Origin: Ascidia mentula
Taxonomy: Eukaryota > Chordata > Ascidiacea > Phlebobranchia > Ascidiidae
NCBI GenBank assembly: GCA_947561715.1
Contig: OX387204.1
Coordinates: forward strand, 10,979,001 to 11,043,000
Direction of reading: 5' to 3'
DNA length: 64,000 nucleotides
The notes beneath the pieces are model-generated. The model was not told where the DNA came from and did not search any database. It was given only the letters and a program-made list of their open reading frames with translations. Each line of letters starts with the position of its first letter. Positions within the stretch are counted from its first letter, which is position 1. The position numbers were made by a program, and so were the translations under genes. This document shows, piece by piece, positions 51,205-63,726 of this stretch.

Positions 51205-54200
51205 TTAATAATATGTCGGTTTCATGTTTAGACGCAGAGAAAGACAGGCGTTTGCTTCTTCGCTAGGATGATCAAAAGCCTGTTGCCAAAGAGACAACTC
51301 GTTTTCATTAGATCCCAATTTTGTGTCAGTTGTTTCTAAACACAAATAGTATTACGTTTGAGAGCTGCAGACAGGGTGTATACACGCACTGTTTCGACCT
51401 GTAAGGTCTCATCAGTGCAGCTGTTGATGTGGCACTGTGCTAGTAGGCACACAGATTTCCACTTTGGGGTACCTTTCGGTCAATCGTCGTATACACCCTG
51501 TCTGCAGCTCTCATTGATTATCATGGCTCTTTTGCGCAAGTATTACGTTTGTTTGAGTGATAAAACGTGCTAGAAGGATTTTATCTTTCAACACATTTCA
51601 TTTGACATGGATTATCTTATGATTATTCGGCAATCAACTTAGTTATAGCCTATTCTTTTACCATCTCGACTGGACAGACGAACACCGCCAACAACCACAG
51701 CTTTTCCAATGGTAAATGTAAGGCCGCAAACAAGTATTTCGAAGCATCTGTCTTCAAACTCGGTTTTGTTGAAACCACGGTACACAAATTTGTGACTGTA
51801 ACTGTACGAAAATAATGATATTTTTTTTAAACAGAAAAAACTTCGTAAATAAGTTAGGAACAATGCACAAAAAAATAACTAGGCCTACATGAGTTATTTC
51901 AGCTTGTTTCATAATTACATGGGACTGTTGCATCCTTTAACGACCGAGCTTCTCATCTTTGCAGCATGAAAACGGTCTGGTATCATATAACACTTTACAT
52001 AGGTGCGCGACTTGTTTCTAAAAAACAGTGATAGATTTTAGTTTTATGACCCGATAGTGTGGAATTGCATGTACTTTGTGACTCCAGGGCTCAGAGATAT
52101 ATTATGTGCTCCATGAATCTCAATGTGTAGCTCCGCATCATCATCTTCTCTGGCACCACTTTCTGTACCTTTTAGAATTGAAAGTTTGGCTCCAGTCAGC
52201 AAAACATAATCTTTCCGAGCAACGACGCTGGTGTCTTGGCTTGTCGAAGACCCACTGTCAGAAAAAAAAATTCAGTTACAAAAAATGTCAATTAAACGAT
52301 AACTTTAGAAAAACAGATGACCTACATTTGCAAAAGGACTTCGCCTAAATCTAATCATGTGTCATGGTGTAATGCAATTTAATATTTTAGTGTTACCACA
52401 AAAACCGCAATAAAGTTAAATCAACCTTTTTCTGGTAATTGTCCTTTGAGTGTTTGGACTGTGTCCTGGTGGGAAGTACGTCAAGGAAATGTCCAGTAGA
52501 CCTGTCTGCAACAAAATGTTGTGGGATTGTATTGGCCTGTTACCAGTGCTGGATTAAAGCCTTGTCTAAGTCATATGGTGAAAAGTGGCTGGAATATAAG
52601 TTATATATAACTTTTATATTGCGCCCACCAAGAATAGAGTAAACCTAATAAAGAACAAAATCGTCAATAAATGTTTCGGAATTTGCAAATGAGTTGATCG
52701 TTCGATCCAATAAAGAGTGCCAAAATGTTGTTGATTGTCTAACCTGCTGAATCCTGAATTTACGCCATAATGTGTTTAAGTGGCCTGGACTTGGTCAGCC
52801 CTAGACATAGCTTTTTTACTTACTGGTCAAATCGACATTGTCTGTTACACAGATTATTAGTATCAACAAACTGGCTACTTCGTGAACAATCTTTACCCCT
52901 TCAATTGCTTGATCCTGGGATTCGGTGACTTTTTCAGTATCATTGCCTGAAAAATTTTGAAGAGCAAAAATAGTTTGACGACTTTGTTGCATTTAACTTG
53001 CTAATGAAAAAAATTCAATAAAGACATTTACCAGATTGTATTTCTTTTATTGGTGATTCTGTTTTTTTTTCTTCAAGCTGAAATATTAAGCAAAATGCTG
53101 TCAAGCCCTCTGACAAAATAATGAATGTTTTGTGTAAAAAATGAAATGAAAACCTACAATTGCAATGCTCGGACTGGGCGGGTTATCAATCGTGGCATCT
53201 GCGAAAAATCAATATTAGTTTAAATACTGTACAAACCATGACAGTCCACTAACCCCCTTTATGCGGGTGGCCAGAAAGGTGCTTTGTGGGAATTAACAAG
53301 TTTAACCATAATGCTGCTTGGGAACAAATTACTCTAAAATAAAATTTCGCATGTTGTTTATTTAAGGGACATGTTGCCAATTTAATCAACATATGTTGGA
53401 TACATAAGCAACGTGTTAATTTATACGAATTATGACTCTTCTGGCCGCATATAGGACGCATATTGGTGTTTCTATTAAAATAAGTTTCACCGACGGGAAA
53501 TGCCAAGTTTGTAGTCGATCCTCTGCCACAATAAAAGGAGGACGTCATAAAGCAATCGGTGATACATGTGGGTTAATTTTCAGTGAAGTGAGCACATATA
53601 CATGTGCTGTTGCTAGGGCGAATTTTAGCCAGTTTCGGGCAGTTTTATTGGGGTTTTGGGCGTTTTAAGTCAGGTAGCTACTTGGTGCCGGGTGCTGTAG
53701 AAAATAGGGCTAGAAAGGCAACTCAAACTTCAATGAAAGATCCATCCCACATCTATCCTTTCTGGTCAAAATTAGTTGCATTTTTGACCCCTGGGGGCAT
53801 TTTATTCCCCCCGGTTGGACATTATTATTAAAAAGTAACAAAAACTGCAATTAGATGTTGCAGAAAATGAAGCGTATAAGTATCCTGTGTTTGAAGCCCA
53901 TCTATCCTCTACACAATAGCACCAAAGTTAGTTGCTGAAGAATTAGGCTGTTTCTGCCCCCCTGTAGGTCACAAGATCTTACCGGAGGCTCCACAAATCC
54001 TTCCTGTGTACTGTCCCGTTCAGGTGCAATAGTATTTTATTTTAAGTTTGAAGAATATTAGGTCCCAATATAAGTCACAAGACACAGAAACGATTATCGG
54101 GAAACAAGTGCAACAGTCGACAGAAGCATTATTGCAGAGGGCCTTAAAAACAGAATTTCTTTGGTTTAATTCGATATTTAGGTCTTATACCTTTCAATCC

Positions 54201-56192
54201 ATCCGAAGTCGACGACATGCTTTCTTTTTGATCGATGTTTTCTTCGTAAGAAAGACTCTAAAACAGAAGTGAAATGAATTTAAATGTGATAAGACATAGG
54301 CCTTTTTGTTTGCGTAGGCTATTTCGTAAAGTTAGTGGCCTACTTACATCGTTCCTTTCAGATTCTTTATCGTTTATCTTCTTTTCGATTTCGTCTATTA
54401 TGTCATTTAAAACGACATTGAATATGTAATTTGGGATGTTATCACTGTTTGCATCTTCAATTACCCTCTCTGTATTTTCTGATAAAAAGTAATAAAATGA
54501 GAAAACTTCTCTTTGAAAATTTCACTGTTTTACCAGCATTGCTGTCAAGTGTTTCCAAGTGTTCACTTTTGGGAAGAGCAGCTATGACAATGTCACTTCC
54601 TGAAAAATACTTTAAAGCGACATGGCGTTTGGTCCAAACCGATTGAATCACATCATCTGATTTGATATTTTTTTGCTTTCCGTAAACTCTGCACAACAAA
54701 TTCTGATGTTGATTTTACCTAAAGGGAGGCCGGGGAAACCTCGGACAAGGTAATTTACATCACAAATTGTTTTTGTTATTGTTAAATAACCTTTACCGTA
54801 TATTTGTGTCCCCCCATTACAAGTAAGCAAGAAATTTAGAATTAGGTCATGTTAGCTTGGAAAATTAGAACCGAAAAAGTAAATTTATCAGTGAAACGAT
54901 TTAAAATTTGTCCGAGTAAACAAATCAGCTGCAAAATCACCAAAATACAGTTATTGTTGGTTGAGGATATAGGCAACAAGGTATTCCTAAATTCGCCGAT
55001 AATGATTTGAACAACGGTCAGCATGACGGGCATTTTTTTACTTTCATGCAGTCACGAGGTCGGGGATACTTCAGACTTTATACCAAAATACAAAACTGTA
55101 AATAGTTTTTTTGTTGTACCGTAATAGAAAAGAAAAACCGAGTCTGAAATGAATATAAGTGGTTTAGCAATGAATAAATTTGTTTTAAAAGAAATTCTAA
55201 CCTTTAAATGCCCCACAAGTCTATAAAAGATAGCCTAATGAGGCACGAGTTGTCACAATGTTCGGAAATCTTGTACGTGTGTGAGGGTCCAAACGGCAAA
55301 TTGGCACACTACGATTTAGTAAAGCTTTAAAACATCCGTTAATGCCCTAATGCTGATAGTGTGCTCATTTTGAATATTATGTAAACCAAAAAAGTTTAGC
55401 TAAAACTTACTGTCCGAGATAACCCCAATCATGTCCTATAAGGTAATCAGATAACGTGACTTTTTTCAGTATTTTTGAAAACAATTCAAAAAATCATTTG
55501 AGCTCTTCTGGTTCCCGCCAAGGCTAGCCTACTCTAAATTGTGTGACACTAACCGAACGCTTATCACATGAGAAAACCATGAACTCGTTTTCCAGGCTGG
55601 AAATGTTAATGCATTTGACTTTTTGATCATTTCCCAAACTACTTTAGGGTGGGGTTGGAACCCTGCTATTGGCGGATTGTTTGTAGTTACACTTGCTTTG
55701 TACTTTGTTTACTACATGATTTTGGTAGTTGCGGTTAAATACTGGGAATTAACATAATGACAATGTTAAGGTTTTTGATGGAGGCTAACAAATATGGAAA
55801 TAGATGCCCGGGTCAATTAACTTAATCTATTCCAACTATATCCATAAATCGGCTAGTCTGGGAAAGCGTTCTGAAGTCAAAAAACGACCTATACATAAAA
55901 TATCACTTGCGCCATTGCATTCCTATTGATCTCTACAGTAATATACCTAGTTGCAGAAAATATGCTAACAAAATCAGGCCCACCCTTGTCTATTTACGTT
56001 TTTGAAGTGCACACATTTCACATCATTGCTACGCTTGTTATTTTTAGGCATGACCTACTGGATATAAAACTATAACACTCACTCGCTTATTTTGATGTCT
56101 GAATCAACCTTTGCCCGTGTGATAACTTCCTTGATGTGAATAATTTCATCTTGAGAAAGATGACTTAAATCCAACTCAGACGAAAAAGCCAT
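51205..56192 (-). CDS. Synaptotagmin-like protein (Slp/SYTL family)
   Basis: Slp proteins are Rab27 effectors that tether secretory vesicles, with an N-terminal Rab-binding helix (SHD) and C2 domains. Exons in transcript order: 56192-56083, 54599-54534, 54478-54348, 54010-53983 (tentative), 53198-53158, 53077-53032, 52946-52824, 52505-52397, 52254-52075, 52017-51919, 51795-51662, 51335-51205. The first exon encodes MAFSSELDLSHLSQDEI, the DLSxLTxEE-type start of SHD domains. The last four form a C2B domain with RTYVKCYMIPD, then FEILVCGLTF, GGVRLSS, and a terminal LSLWQQAFDHPSEEA, which fits the Slp C2B ending (GGVRL...SLWQ...P). C2A is at best half present (52946-52397). From 54599 on, phases agree throughout; from exon 1 (phase 2 out) to 54599 (phase 1 in) an exon is missing from this model. 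Stop TAA is at 51207-51205. Confidence 0.8.
51361..51538. mobile_element. 178-bp hammerhead-bearing retroelement with 13-bp TSD
   Basis: An exact 13-bp duplication AGTATTACGTTTG (51348-51360 and 51539-51551) brackets the element. The first part read on the minus strand carries a full hammerhead ribozyme and about 70 bp upstream of it. The last part, on the plus strand from about 51488, is the inverse: it repeats the 3' half of stem III, the cleavage site and stem I (TGCAGCTCTC), then a tail ending ATGGCTCTTTTGCGCA. Thus one terminal piece is inverted relative to the other, with 25-bp inverted ends around GCAGACAGGGTGTATAC. Inverted partial terminal repeats, short tails, hammerheads and variable-length duplications are known for Penelope-like elements; membership here is inferred. 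It occupies the last SYTL intron. Confidence 0.75.
51364..51421 (-). ncRNA. Type I hammerhead ribozyme, intact core
   Basis: Read on the minus strand: stem I GCTGCA (51421-51416), core CTGATGA (51415-51409), stem II GACC/GGTC with loop TTACA (51408-51396), GAAA (51395-51392), stem III starting CAG and ending CTG around a GTG/CAC inner helix, GTC (51372-51370), then TGCAGC (51369-51364) closing stem I. All conserved core residues of the hammerhead are present and the cleavage site falls between 51370 and 51369. It is in sense with the SYTL-like pre-mRNA, and cleavage would leave 34 nt of intron ahead of the terminal exon. Activity is predicted from the motif, not shown. Confidence 0.85.
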
Positions 56193-57476
56193 GACAATAA
56201 ACAAACAACACAAACTGTTACGTTACCTGATATTCTACAAAACAGAAGAATTACGGTTATCGATATAATATAGCCTACACTTGCATTCTACCAAGACTAA
56301 GTGTTCTGTATTCTCCTATCTACAAACGCCTAAAACAAAATTGTTGTTGTTATCCTTTGGGGACGACAACATTGCAGGAAACGTTAACCTCAGCTAACCA
56401 TCAAACAATCAATCACTTGTAAGAGTTGTTGACAGCTTTCTAAGAACGTGGCAAAGCGTCGCTAAATTAAACTCAAACGATCAGATGGAACCACGATTGA
56501 ACATTTGTTTCGCTATCGGTTATGTGTGCCTCACGCAGTAAACTTTCCATCCTTTATGGGAGTTCGCAACTAACTACCCAGGGAAAAAATACTTTATCAT
56601 GACCCTTTGCGTTTAAACTGACTAGACTACACTACTGTTGTATATGTACACCAACTTTTGTTTGCCCCTAAGACTTGTCATATGGCTCTAAGCCTCTCTT
56701 GTTAATAACCGCTAATAACATATACGCGCTAATCGCATCAGAATCAAATTTAGCTGCTACGTCAAAACTACAATTGTGGATGATTCTGGTGGTCGTTTGA
56801 AAAACCACCTCCAAAATTTTGTCACAAACTGCTTCCAAAGAAATCCAGTTTGAAAGTTGAAAACAATGATGAAAGATCTTTGTCCTATCTCTACCCTAAC
56901 AAGGACCCAATGATAGTGGCGCATTAACTATTACCACATTCACCTAATAACGTTGATCTTTTATCATGCAGATTTGCGATTTATAGATTCCACAAGGGCC
57001 CGGCCGCTTCAAGTCATATTATTAGGGTAAACTGGACCGCCACCATGCCCACCAACGAAATTAGATTTTTCGATGCTAATCTAAAGTATTGTTTTTAATC
57101 ATGAAAGGCGTATCACTAGAGTTGAACTAGAAATTGTGGTCAGTTTTTTATTGTGTGAAAACAAATTTTTAGAACTGCCCTATCTCAAAATGTTTTGCTG
57201 GCTGCAGGTAAAGTACCTGTCCGTTTCTGGTTAATAACTTCATACTCCCCAAAGTCTTGCACCTGAATTTCACCTACACAATTTTTCAGTTTGCACAAAA
57301 ATAACAGTCAAATAAATGGCTAGTTTTTTTCTATATTGCATACTTCCCATGAAATGGTTACAGCAGCCAAAAAGAAAATGAGCCACAATATTTCTCCAAA
57401 CTATCATAAACAATTGATACTAAAGAAGCATTGTACATAATTGCACAATTTAACATTTTTTCCAACACCGAAATAA
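56193..57476. other. Intergenic region between USO1 and the SYTL-like gene
   Basis: No exon, RNA gene or transposon was recognised. Both flanking genes are on the minus strand, so this span should hold the USO1 3' UTR and terminator (right side) and the SYTL-like promoter (left side). Confidence 0.4.
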
Positions 57477-60400
57477 TTATTCATTGTTTAAGAGGGTTTG
57501 ATCATCATCTTCACTATTGTCTGTGTCAGCATTTTCTTCATCTTCAGATACCTTGAAGAAAACACAAGGAGAAACATTTACAACATGTAAATTTCACAAT
57601 AAAGCTTTAAGCAGCAATTTTCTGTCAAATGCCAATTTTCCATACACACGATGGGTGAAACATCAAATGCATGTCTGGTAAGCCAGGCTAATTAATGTCA
57701 TTGTTAGGGTGGCAATGTAGATAAAACACTTTTTCTCACCATGGCAGACAAGTAATGGGACAGGTCAAAGTTGAGAGAATTGGTACTACTACTATAACAT
57801 ATTGACATACAGACATATTAAATTAACAGATTCAAGTTACAACTTTTAAAAGATACAATGGCAACCAATGGGACAATCCATAAAGAAGATAACAAACTAT
57901 CTACTTGTCTAAAGTTTAAAAAGGAGCACCTTTAATATTGGGTTTGAATTTGCAAACCTCATGTAAATTTAAACCATTGCTCAAAATAAAATTAAGAAAA
58001 AAATATCTACAAGTTGGAAATGCAAAAGGGTTTAGCATTATAATATCAGAAAACATAATATATGGCAAATAAAAAAGTACAATAATTACATAAAAAGGTC
58101 GCACCACCAGGAAAATTTTCCTGGTGTCATGAAATTCTCTAAAACTCAGATGTTCAGGTAATTGGATCACTAATGAATAATGACTCAAAACTAATAAAAC
58201 AAAATTCGACCTTCAACGGAAAATTGCAAGCAATCAGCTATTGTTGCTAGAATTACTTTAAGTGTTGAATCACTCCATTTGCATTATGATGTTAAAAAAT
58301 AACACAATGTTTAGTTTTTTGTTGTTGAAAGTTTTAAAAGAGTTATTTAGTTTAATTCTGCTTCATTACCTCAGCACCAAAGTTTTTAAGCATTTGCTTG
58401 TATTCTTTAATTTTTAGTTCTTGATCTGATAGCAAAATAAGCAAATCCTCTTGTTCTTTTCGTAAAGAGTCTGTATTCATAACCTGTTCTTGTATTTCAG
58501 CATTTTTTGCCAACTCTAGATCATTAATGTGGATTTGGAGTTCCTCAAAATCTTTTAATAATCGACATTTTTCAGCCTAAAAACAGTCATAAAAATAGGG
58601 CAAAATAACAATTGTTTTACCAGTAGTATAGCAATAATACTCAATTTAGTTTGCGACCCCGGAGGTTGACAAAGCATATTCATCCACCCATTTTTTTAAA
58701 TTATGTATCATAAAACAGAAAATAACAGCAATTAGGTCTTTTGTAGACATTTCTTTGCATTTTTGCATGATTGACACTCATTAAGTTCGTGAAGTGTCAA
58801 ATAAAACATAAACACACAAACCCCCACAAAAAAATTGAATACAAAGTAACACCTCTAAATTCTTGCAACGAGCTTCCAATTCATCCTTTTCTTTTTCAGC
58901 AATTTGACAGGTTTTGCAAAATTCCTGTCATTATAAAAAGCAGCAGGTTGTAAACCATATACACCTTTATTAGATAAATGTCATGCTTACCACATTGTCT
59001 TCCTCATTATGATTCATTGTCGAAGCATCTTCAGTTTTCTAGGAATTTGTGTGTTTAATTGTTTATTTTGACACAAAAACTAGCAATTAAAACATATTTT
59101 TTTTACCTTTTCATCCGGTTTTTCTATTTCATGCATTTCCTTTGTTGGTGGTTTTGCTTCATCTCCACCTATACAAGATATTTATGACCTCTTCCACAAC
59201 ACATTAGTATTTATTAAAGTCAAACCTTGCATTGTCTTTAGTAAATTGTATTGATCTTTAAGCTGCTGAACTTGGGAATCACGCTCCTGAATATGTTTGT
59301 TGCTTGCAACAAGGCTATTTTCCAGCTCATCACATCTTAGTTGCAGCGAGGCAACTTTTGTATCCTAACATGTAATTGTAACTATTAAAAGGGACACAGT
59401 TTTACATGTTAAGTAAGAATCCCAAAAACTTTTTTACTATCTTTGGACATAAATCAAGTATACCTGTTCTCTTATTAAAGTCTTGTATTCTGATATAATA
59501 GAATCATGTGCTTTTATGGCAGCCTTCACTTCCTCCTCTTTTTTTATGTCTTCCAGGTTGGAAACGGTTTTTACAATTCTGTCTGCACAAATAGTTTTTT
59601 TTAAACACAATAAATGTAAAAATCTGGCAGTAAATGTACCTTCCAAAGCTTTGAACAGCTTTGCAAAGGAGTGATCAAACAGTAGATTACTTGCTGTATC
59701 ACTAGTCGGCTGATGTTTTTGTAGTGCTTTAGCATACAAATCATTTTGAGACACATATGATAAAGCATCGCAGAAATTCTCCACTCCAACACGAGAATCC
59801 ACAAGTTCAATCAAAGATTCTCTTTAGACATATCATATTGATTAGTTCATGCCTTCGTACAGCAGAAACTTCACATACTTAGTATAAAGTGATATTGACC
59901 CATCGTTATCCAAAATGCATATCCCCAATAATAGGGTACACACTCCTTTCACCAAAAGATCATGATCAGTTCCGCTTACTACAAGTTGACTTAACAACTA
60001 TGCATGGCATTTGAAAAGTTAAAAGGCAATACAGAGTTAAAAATTGTTTAATTACCAATACCACATAAAACAAAATTTTTCAGAGGATACAAATGAGACC
60101 GTAGATTCATCTTCAAGGAAATGTGAAATTGCTACTGGACATGCTGTCAACCAGCAACACAGCAAATTTAGTAAACCAATGCTAGTTTGTGGCTGACTGG
60201 CCTAAAACACAAGAGAATTTGGCTTCAGAAATCATTAACTTTGTAGAGCATGCACAACCCATGACCTGAAGTGCATTATTTGGTGTGGTCTACATAGTAT
60301 TGTTTATAAACTTGTATGTAATATATATTAGTTAAAAATAGGGGATCTATTTTCAAAATATATATGGTCATGGCTAGGGATGTACCGAAAGTTCAGTTTG

Positions 60401-63400
60401 CTTTTTTGTTGGTAAAAAAAAGATGGTTTCATGAAAAAAAGACAGTTACCTGCTGCAGTATTCTGATTAACTGCTTTAACAGTGTTACTGGGGAGTTTCC
60501 AGGAGCAGTTGCAAGTTGAACTCGAAGAAGCTGGCATTTGGCTTTATTGTTGGATAGTAAAGCATGGGATAATGCAGTTGCTGCTAACCAATTGGACAAT
60601 GAATCAGTTTGTGCAAACAATCCCCCACATAATAGCTGTCCTGATGACACATCATGAGCTAAACAAAAAACACAGTGGGGTGATCCTGCCTTGTCATACA
60701 ATAGCATAAAACACTTCTGCATTGTCGTCCATACTCATTTAGCATATTTAATGTATGTTCAGTACAACTTGGTTAGTTCAAAGATGATATAGGTGTAATT
60801 TGCTTAAATTCAACACAGCCAAAAAAAGTGATTTCGACAGTTATGTGATACAAGCTACAATAATGATGATCAGACTATCTAAGTCATGATGTGATGTCGT
60901 AAAGAACACTGCATTGAAGCAAAAATATAACTTTCAGCAGATGTAATTGAAACATGGTGCACAAATACAAGGTAAAAGCAGCAAATCCAGATTACAAGAT
61001 GCAAAAAGAACAACATTTATTAAGTTCCACTGTATATAACGATTAATTTAAAATCAAAAAGCTTCAGTATAGGAATTATACATCAATAGGTTTATTAGCA
61101 TACAGCAAGTGTTTTATCCATAAGATTCTTACGTTCAAGAGATGAAGGAAGTAGTGTATCAATTATCTGAGTCTGTCCAGTTCCATTTCTGGTAAAAAAA
61201 ACTCATTTTTGTGTTTATTTAAGAGAAAGGCAAACAAAAAAGGTACCTACTTGTAAACAAAACATTGAAAACAGTATAAAACTGCACATCTCAAGTGAAA
61301 CGGCTGCTGGGAATTAACCATAGACATTAGAAGGACAACCAAAGCTGATCTTGGTGGATCCCAAGGTGCCATAACATGAGAAAATACCAGCTGATTTTCT
61401 TTGTTTCCCCTTATTACTTCCGATACTGTGTTTATGATCTTAACAAAGACATCACTTATCAATGTGGTTTCAACTATTAAACAAAAACTAGCAACACTGT
61501 TCCTGTGACAGAGGACTTCTCAAACTAAGGGTTTCTGACCCTATTTAGGCTCACCAAATGTTATTTCCAAAACAAATTTGCTTTTATAAGGGTAATTCTG
61601 TACTTTTAGTTGTTTACTAGGGGTCATACAGAAAGTCTCTTTAAAATAGAGAAACTTCTCATACAGTCCTGCTGTAACAAACTACAAAACCCAAGACATA
61701 GTGATTTATAAAATCTCAAAACAATATGTCAACGTCATGCATTATTAACATTCTAGCAAAATCCAGAGAATAGTGCACAACAAAATGATACCTCTGTGAG
61801 TACATCGGTAGGTACACCTGTAGCCATAAGCAATTCTGACAACTTGCCCAATACATTGCACTGCTGCATTGCCAATTGGCAAGATGACAGAAAATTTGAA
61901 GAATTAGAAGGAGAAACAAGGGTTCTTACTATCTTCAAAGAAAATACATGTTACAGAACTATTTTTTGCGTTAAAAAAAAAAATACCTTGAGCATTAGAT
62001 GAATGTTGGCAATTTTCTGTGCAGACCACAAACTTTCAGAAGACATGTCAAAGAAAGGTGTCAGTTTTTGAACAAAAGTCCCCTCCTACAAAAATATTAC
62101 AATTAAACAAGGCATTTGCATTGATGAGAATATTGTCAGGTGTACACAATGTCATCCTCAACTTTTTTTGTTTTTTAAAAAAATTAACAAAAACTTTAAA
62201 TGCTGACACAATAATATCATTACTTTTCTACATAAAACAAATTACACAGAGAATGACAACATCTTATCATAAACAAACAAAGACAGTTTTTATCAAATAG
62301 CACAAACTTTAAAAAACTGCTGATTTGATGTGTTGTTTTTTAGAAGAAGAAGTAGTAACATCAGAGAATCCTCTACCACCACTCCTCCATCAGAAAACCC
62401 TTCCTCTGTGATGATTGTAAATATCGCTTCAAACCCATTTTCAAATGCAACTATCTTTTGGATATTTGCATTGTTTTGGGTAAGCTCAATTAAAGTCAAC
62501 AAAGCCTAAAATGAGACTAACAATAATGTCATCTATTTAAATGCAAACATATTTAGTTTATTGAGTTTAGCTTGTTATAGTTAGTAGAGTTTCAACTCTT
62601 GGCTTAACTATTTTTTTAATTACTTTTTGTGTTTACTTTTATTTATTGCAATTATTTGAAATAAACTTGAAAAAAATTAACTTAAAAGTAAGAGAAATTG
62701 TCACAGCACACTTTAGTGTTGAACAAATAACAAACACTTAAGACAATTAACTTTTTTCTGTCAACATTTATCTTTATTTTTGAGAAACACAAAAAATGCC
62801 TACAAATTATGACAAAATCATTATGTGGTTTACCTCGTTTCGTATAATTTCTCTATTTTCATACAACAAATCCATAATTCTTGAAACTCCTACAAAACAT
62901 ACACAGAATGGTATAAGGTTGCTGAACTGAATTCGCTTGTAGACATGAATAAAAAATTTGTTAATTTTAGGGACTTAGAGAAAGGTTTTTTTTTCATATT
63001 ATGATCTAGTTTAGTTGTCAAGAATGTTTTTTTTTTCAGAATACTTCATATTATTTTAAACTTTAACAATTTAAATATAATGATTCCATTGTAACAGCAC
63101 CATCTGTTGTTACAGAGTGTACACCAAGATTTGAAGAACTTCAATACAACTTCAAAAATAGACTCAACAAAGATATTGTTTGACACTATGCACAGTGGTT
63201 ATGAAACAGTAAATCACAGCAAATTTTAGTGACAGAAAGGATCTGAACAAGGTGTCAACAATAAAACATAGTTCTGTAAATATTTTTTAAACATTCCACA
63301 ACAGATTAATAAAAATACAATATGCCTTGCAGCAACATAACATTCCACAACTGTTTCAAAAAAACATTGACCTCAAAGTATGTCACAAATTTAGTTGACA

Positions 63401-63726
63401 TATATCTTTACTAATTACCCAATGGTTGAGCAAGAATAATGTGCTGAACAGCTGGTGGTTTTCCTCTTAATAATGATGTCAGCAATCGAATTGAAGCATA
63501 TCGGATTGTGAACTCATATCTTTCTAGCATGTCAAGAACAAGCATCACATTGTCCTGTAAACATAAAAACTTCTTAACATTGTCAAAGTGATGGTTTCTT
63601 TGTATTGTCATGGCGCTTCTAAGTTAAGGAAATACCCATTTTCGTCTACTATATTTACACTTACCACATCATCAATAAACTTCTCAACAAATGATAGGGC
63701 GAATTCAGTTTGTACCACATCATCAC
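57477..63726 (-). CDS. USO1: USO1 / p115 vesicle tethering factor, 5' end cut by the window
   Basis: USO1 is a homodimeric Golgi tether for COPI/COPII vesicles, acting with Rab1, GM130, giantin and SNAREs. Exons in transcript order: 63726-63665, 63554-63419, 62889-62834, 62505-62308, 62085-61987, 61932-61792, 61438-61251, 61188-61133, 60658-60450, 60201-60091, 59997-59879, 59821-59640, 59582-59464, 59364-59226, 59168-59107, 59038-58991, 58924-58853, 58576-58370, 57551-57477. All phases agree, giving about 759 codons. The armadillo head contains NTVSEVIRG and VVLLMSMVN (61438 exon), RCAVLYCFQCF and SGQLLCGGLF (60658 exon). A coiled coil follows (EEEVKAAIKAHDSIISEYK; LKDQYNLLK), with EQEDLLILLSDQ near the end and an acidic tail, as in vertebrate p115. 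About 100 N-terminal residues lie beyond position 64000. Donor GTTTGT at 62307 is atypical. Confidence 0.97.
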
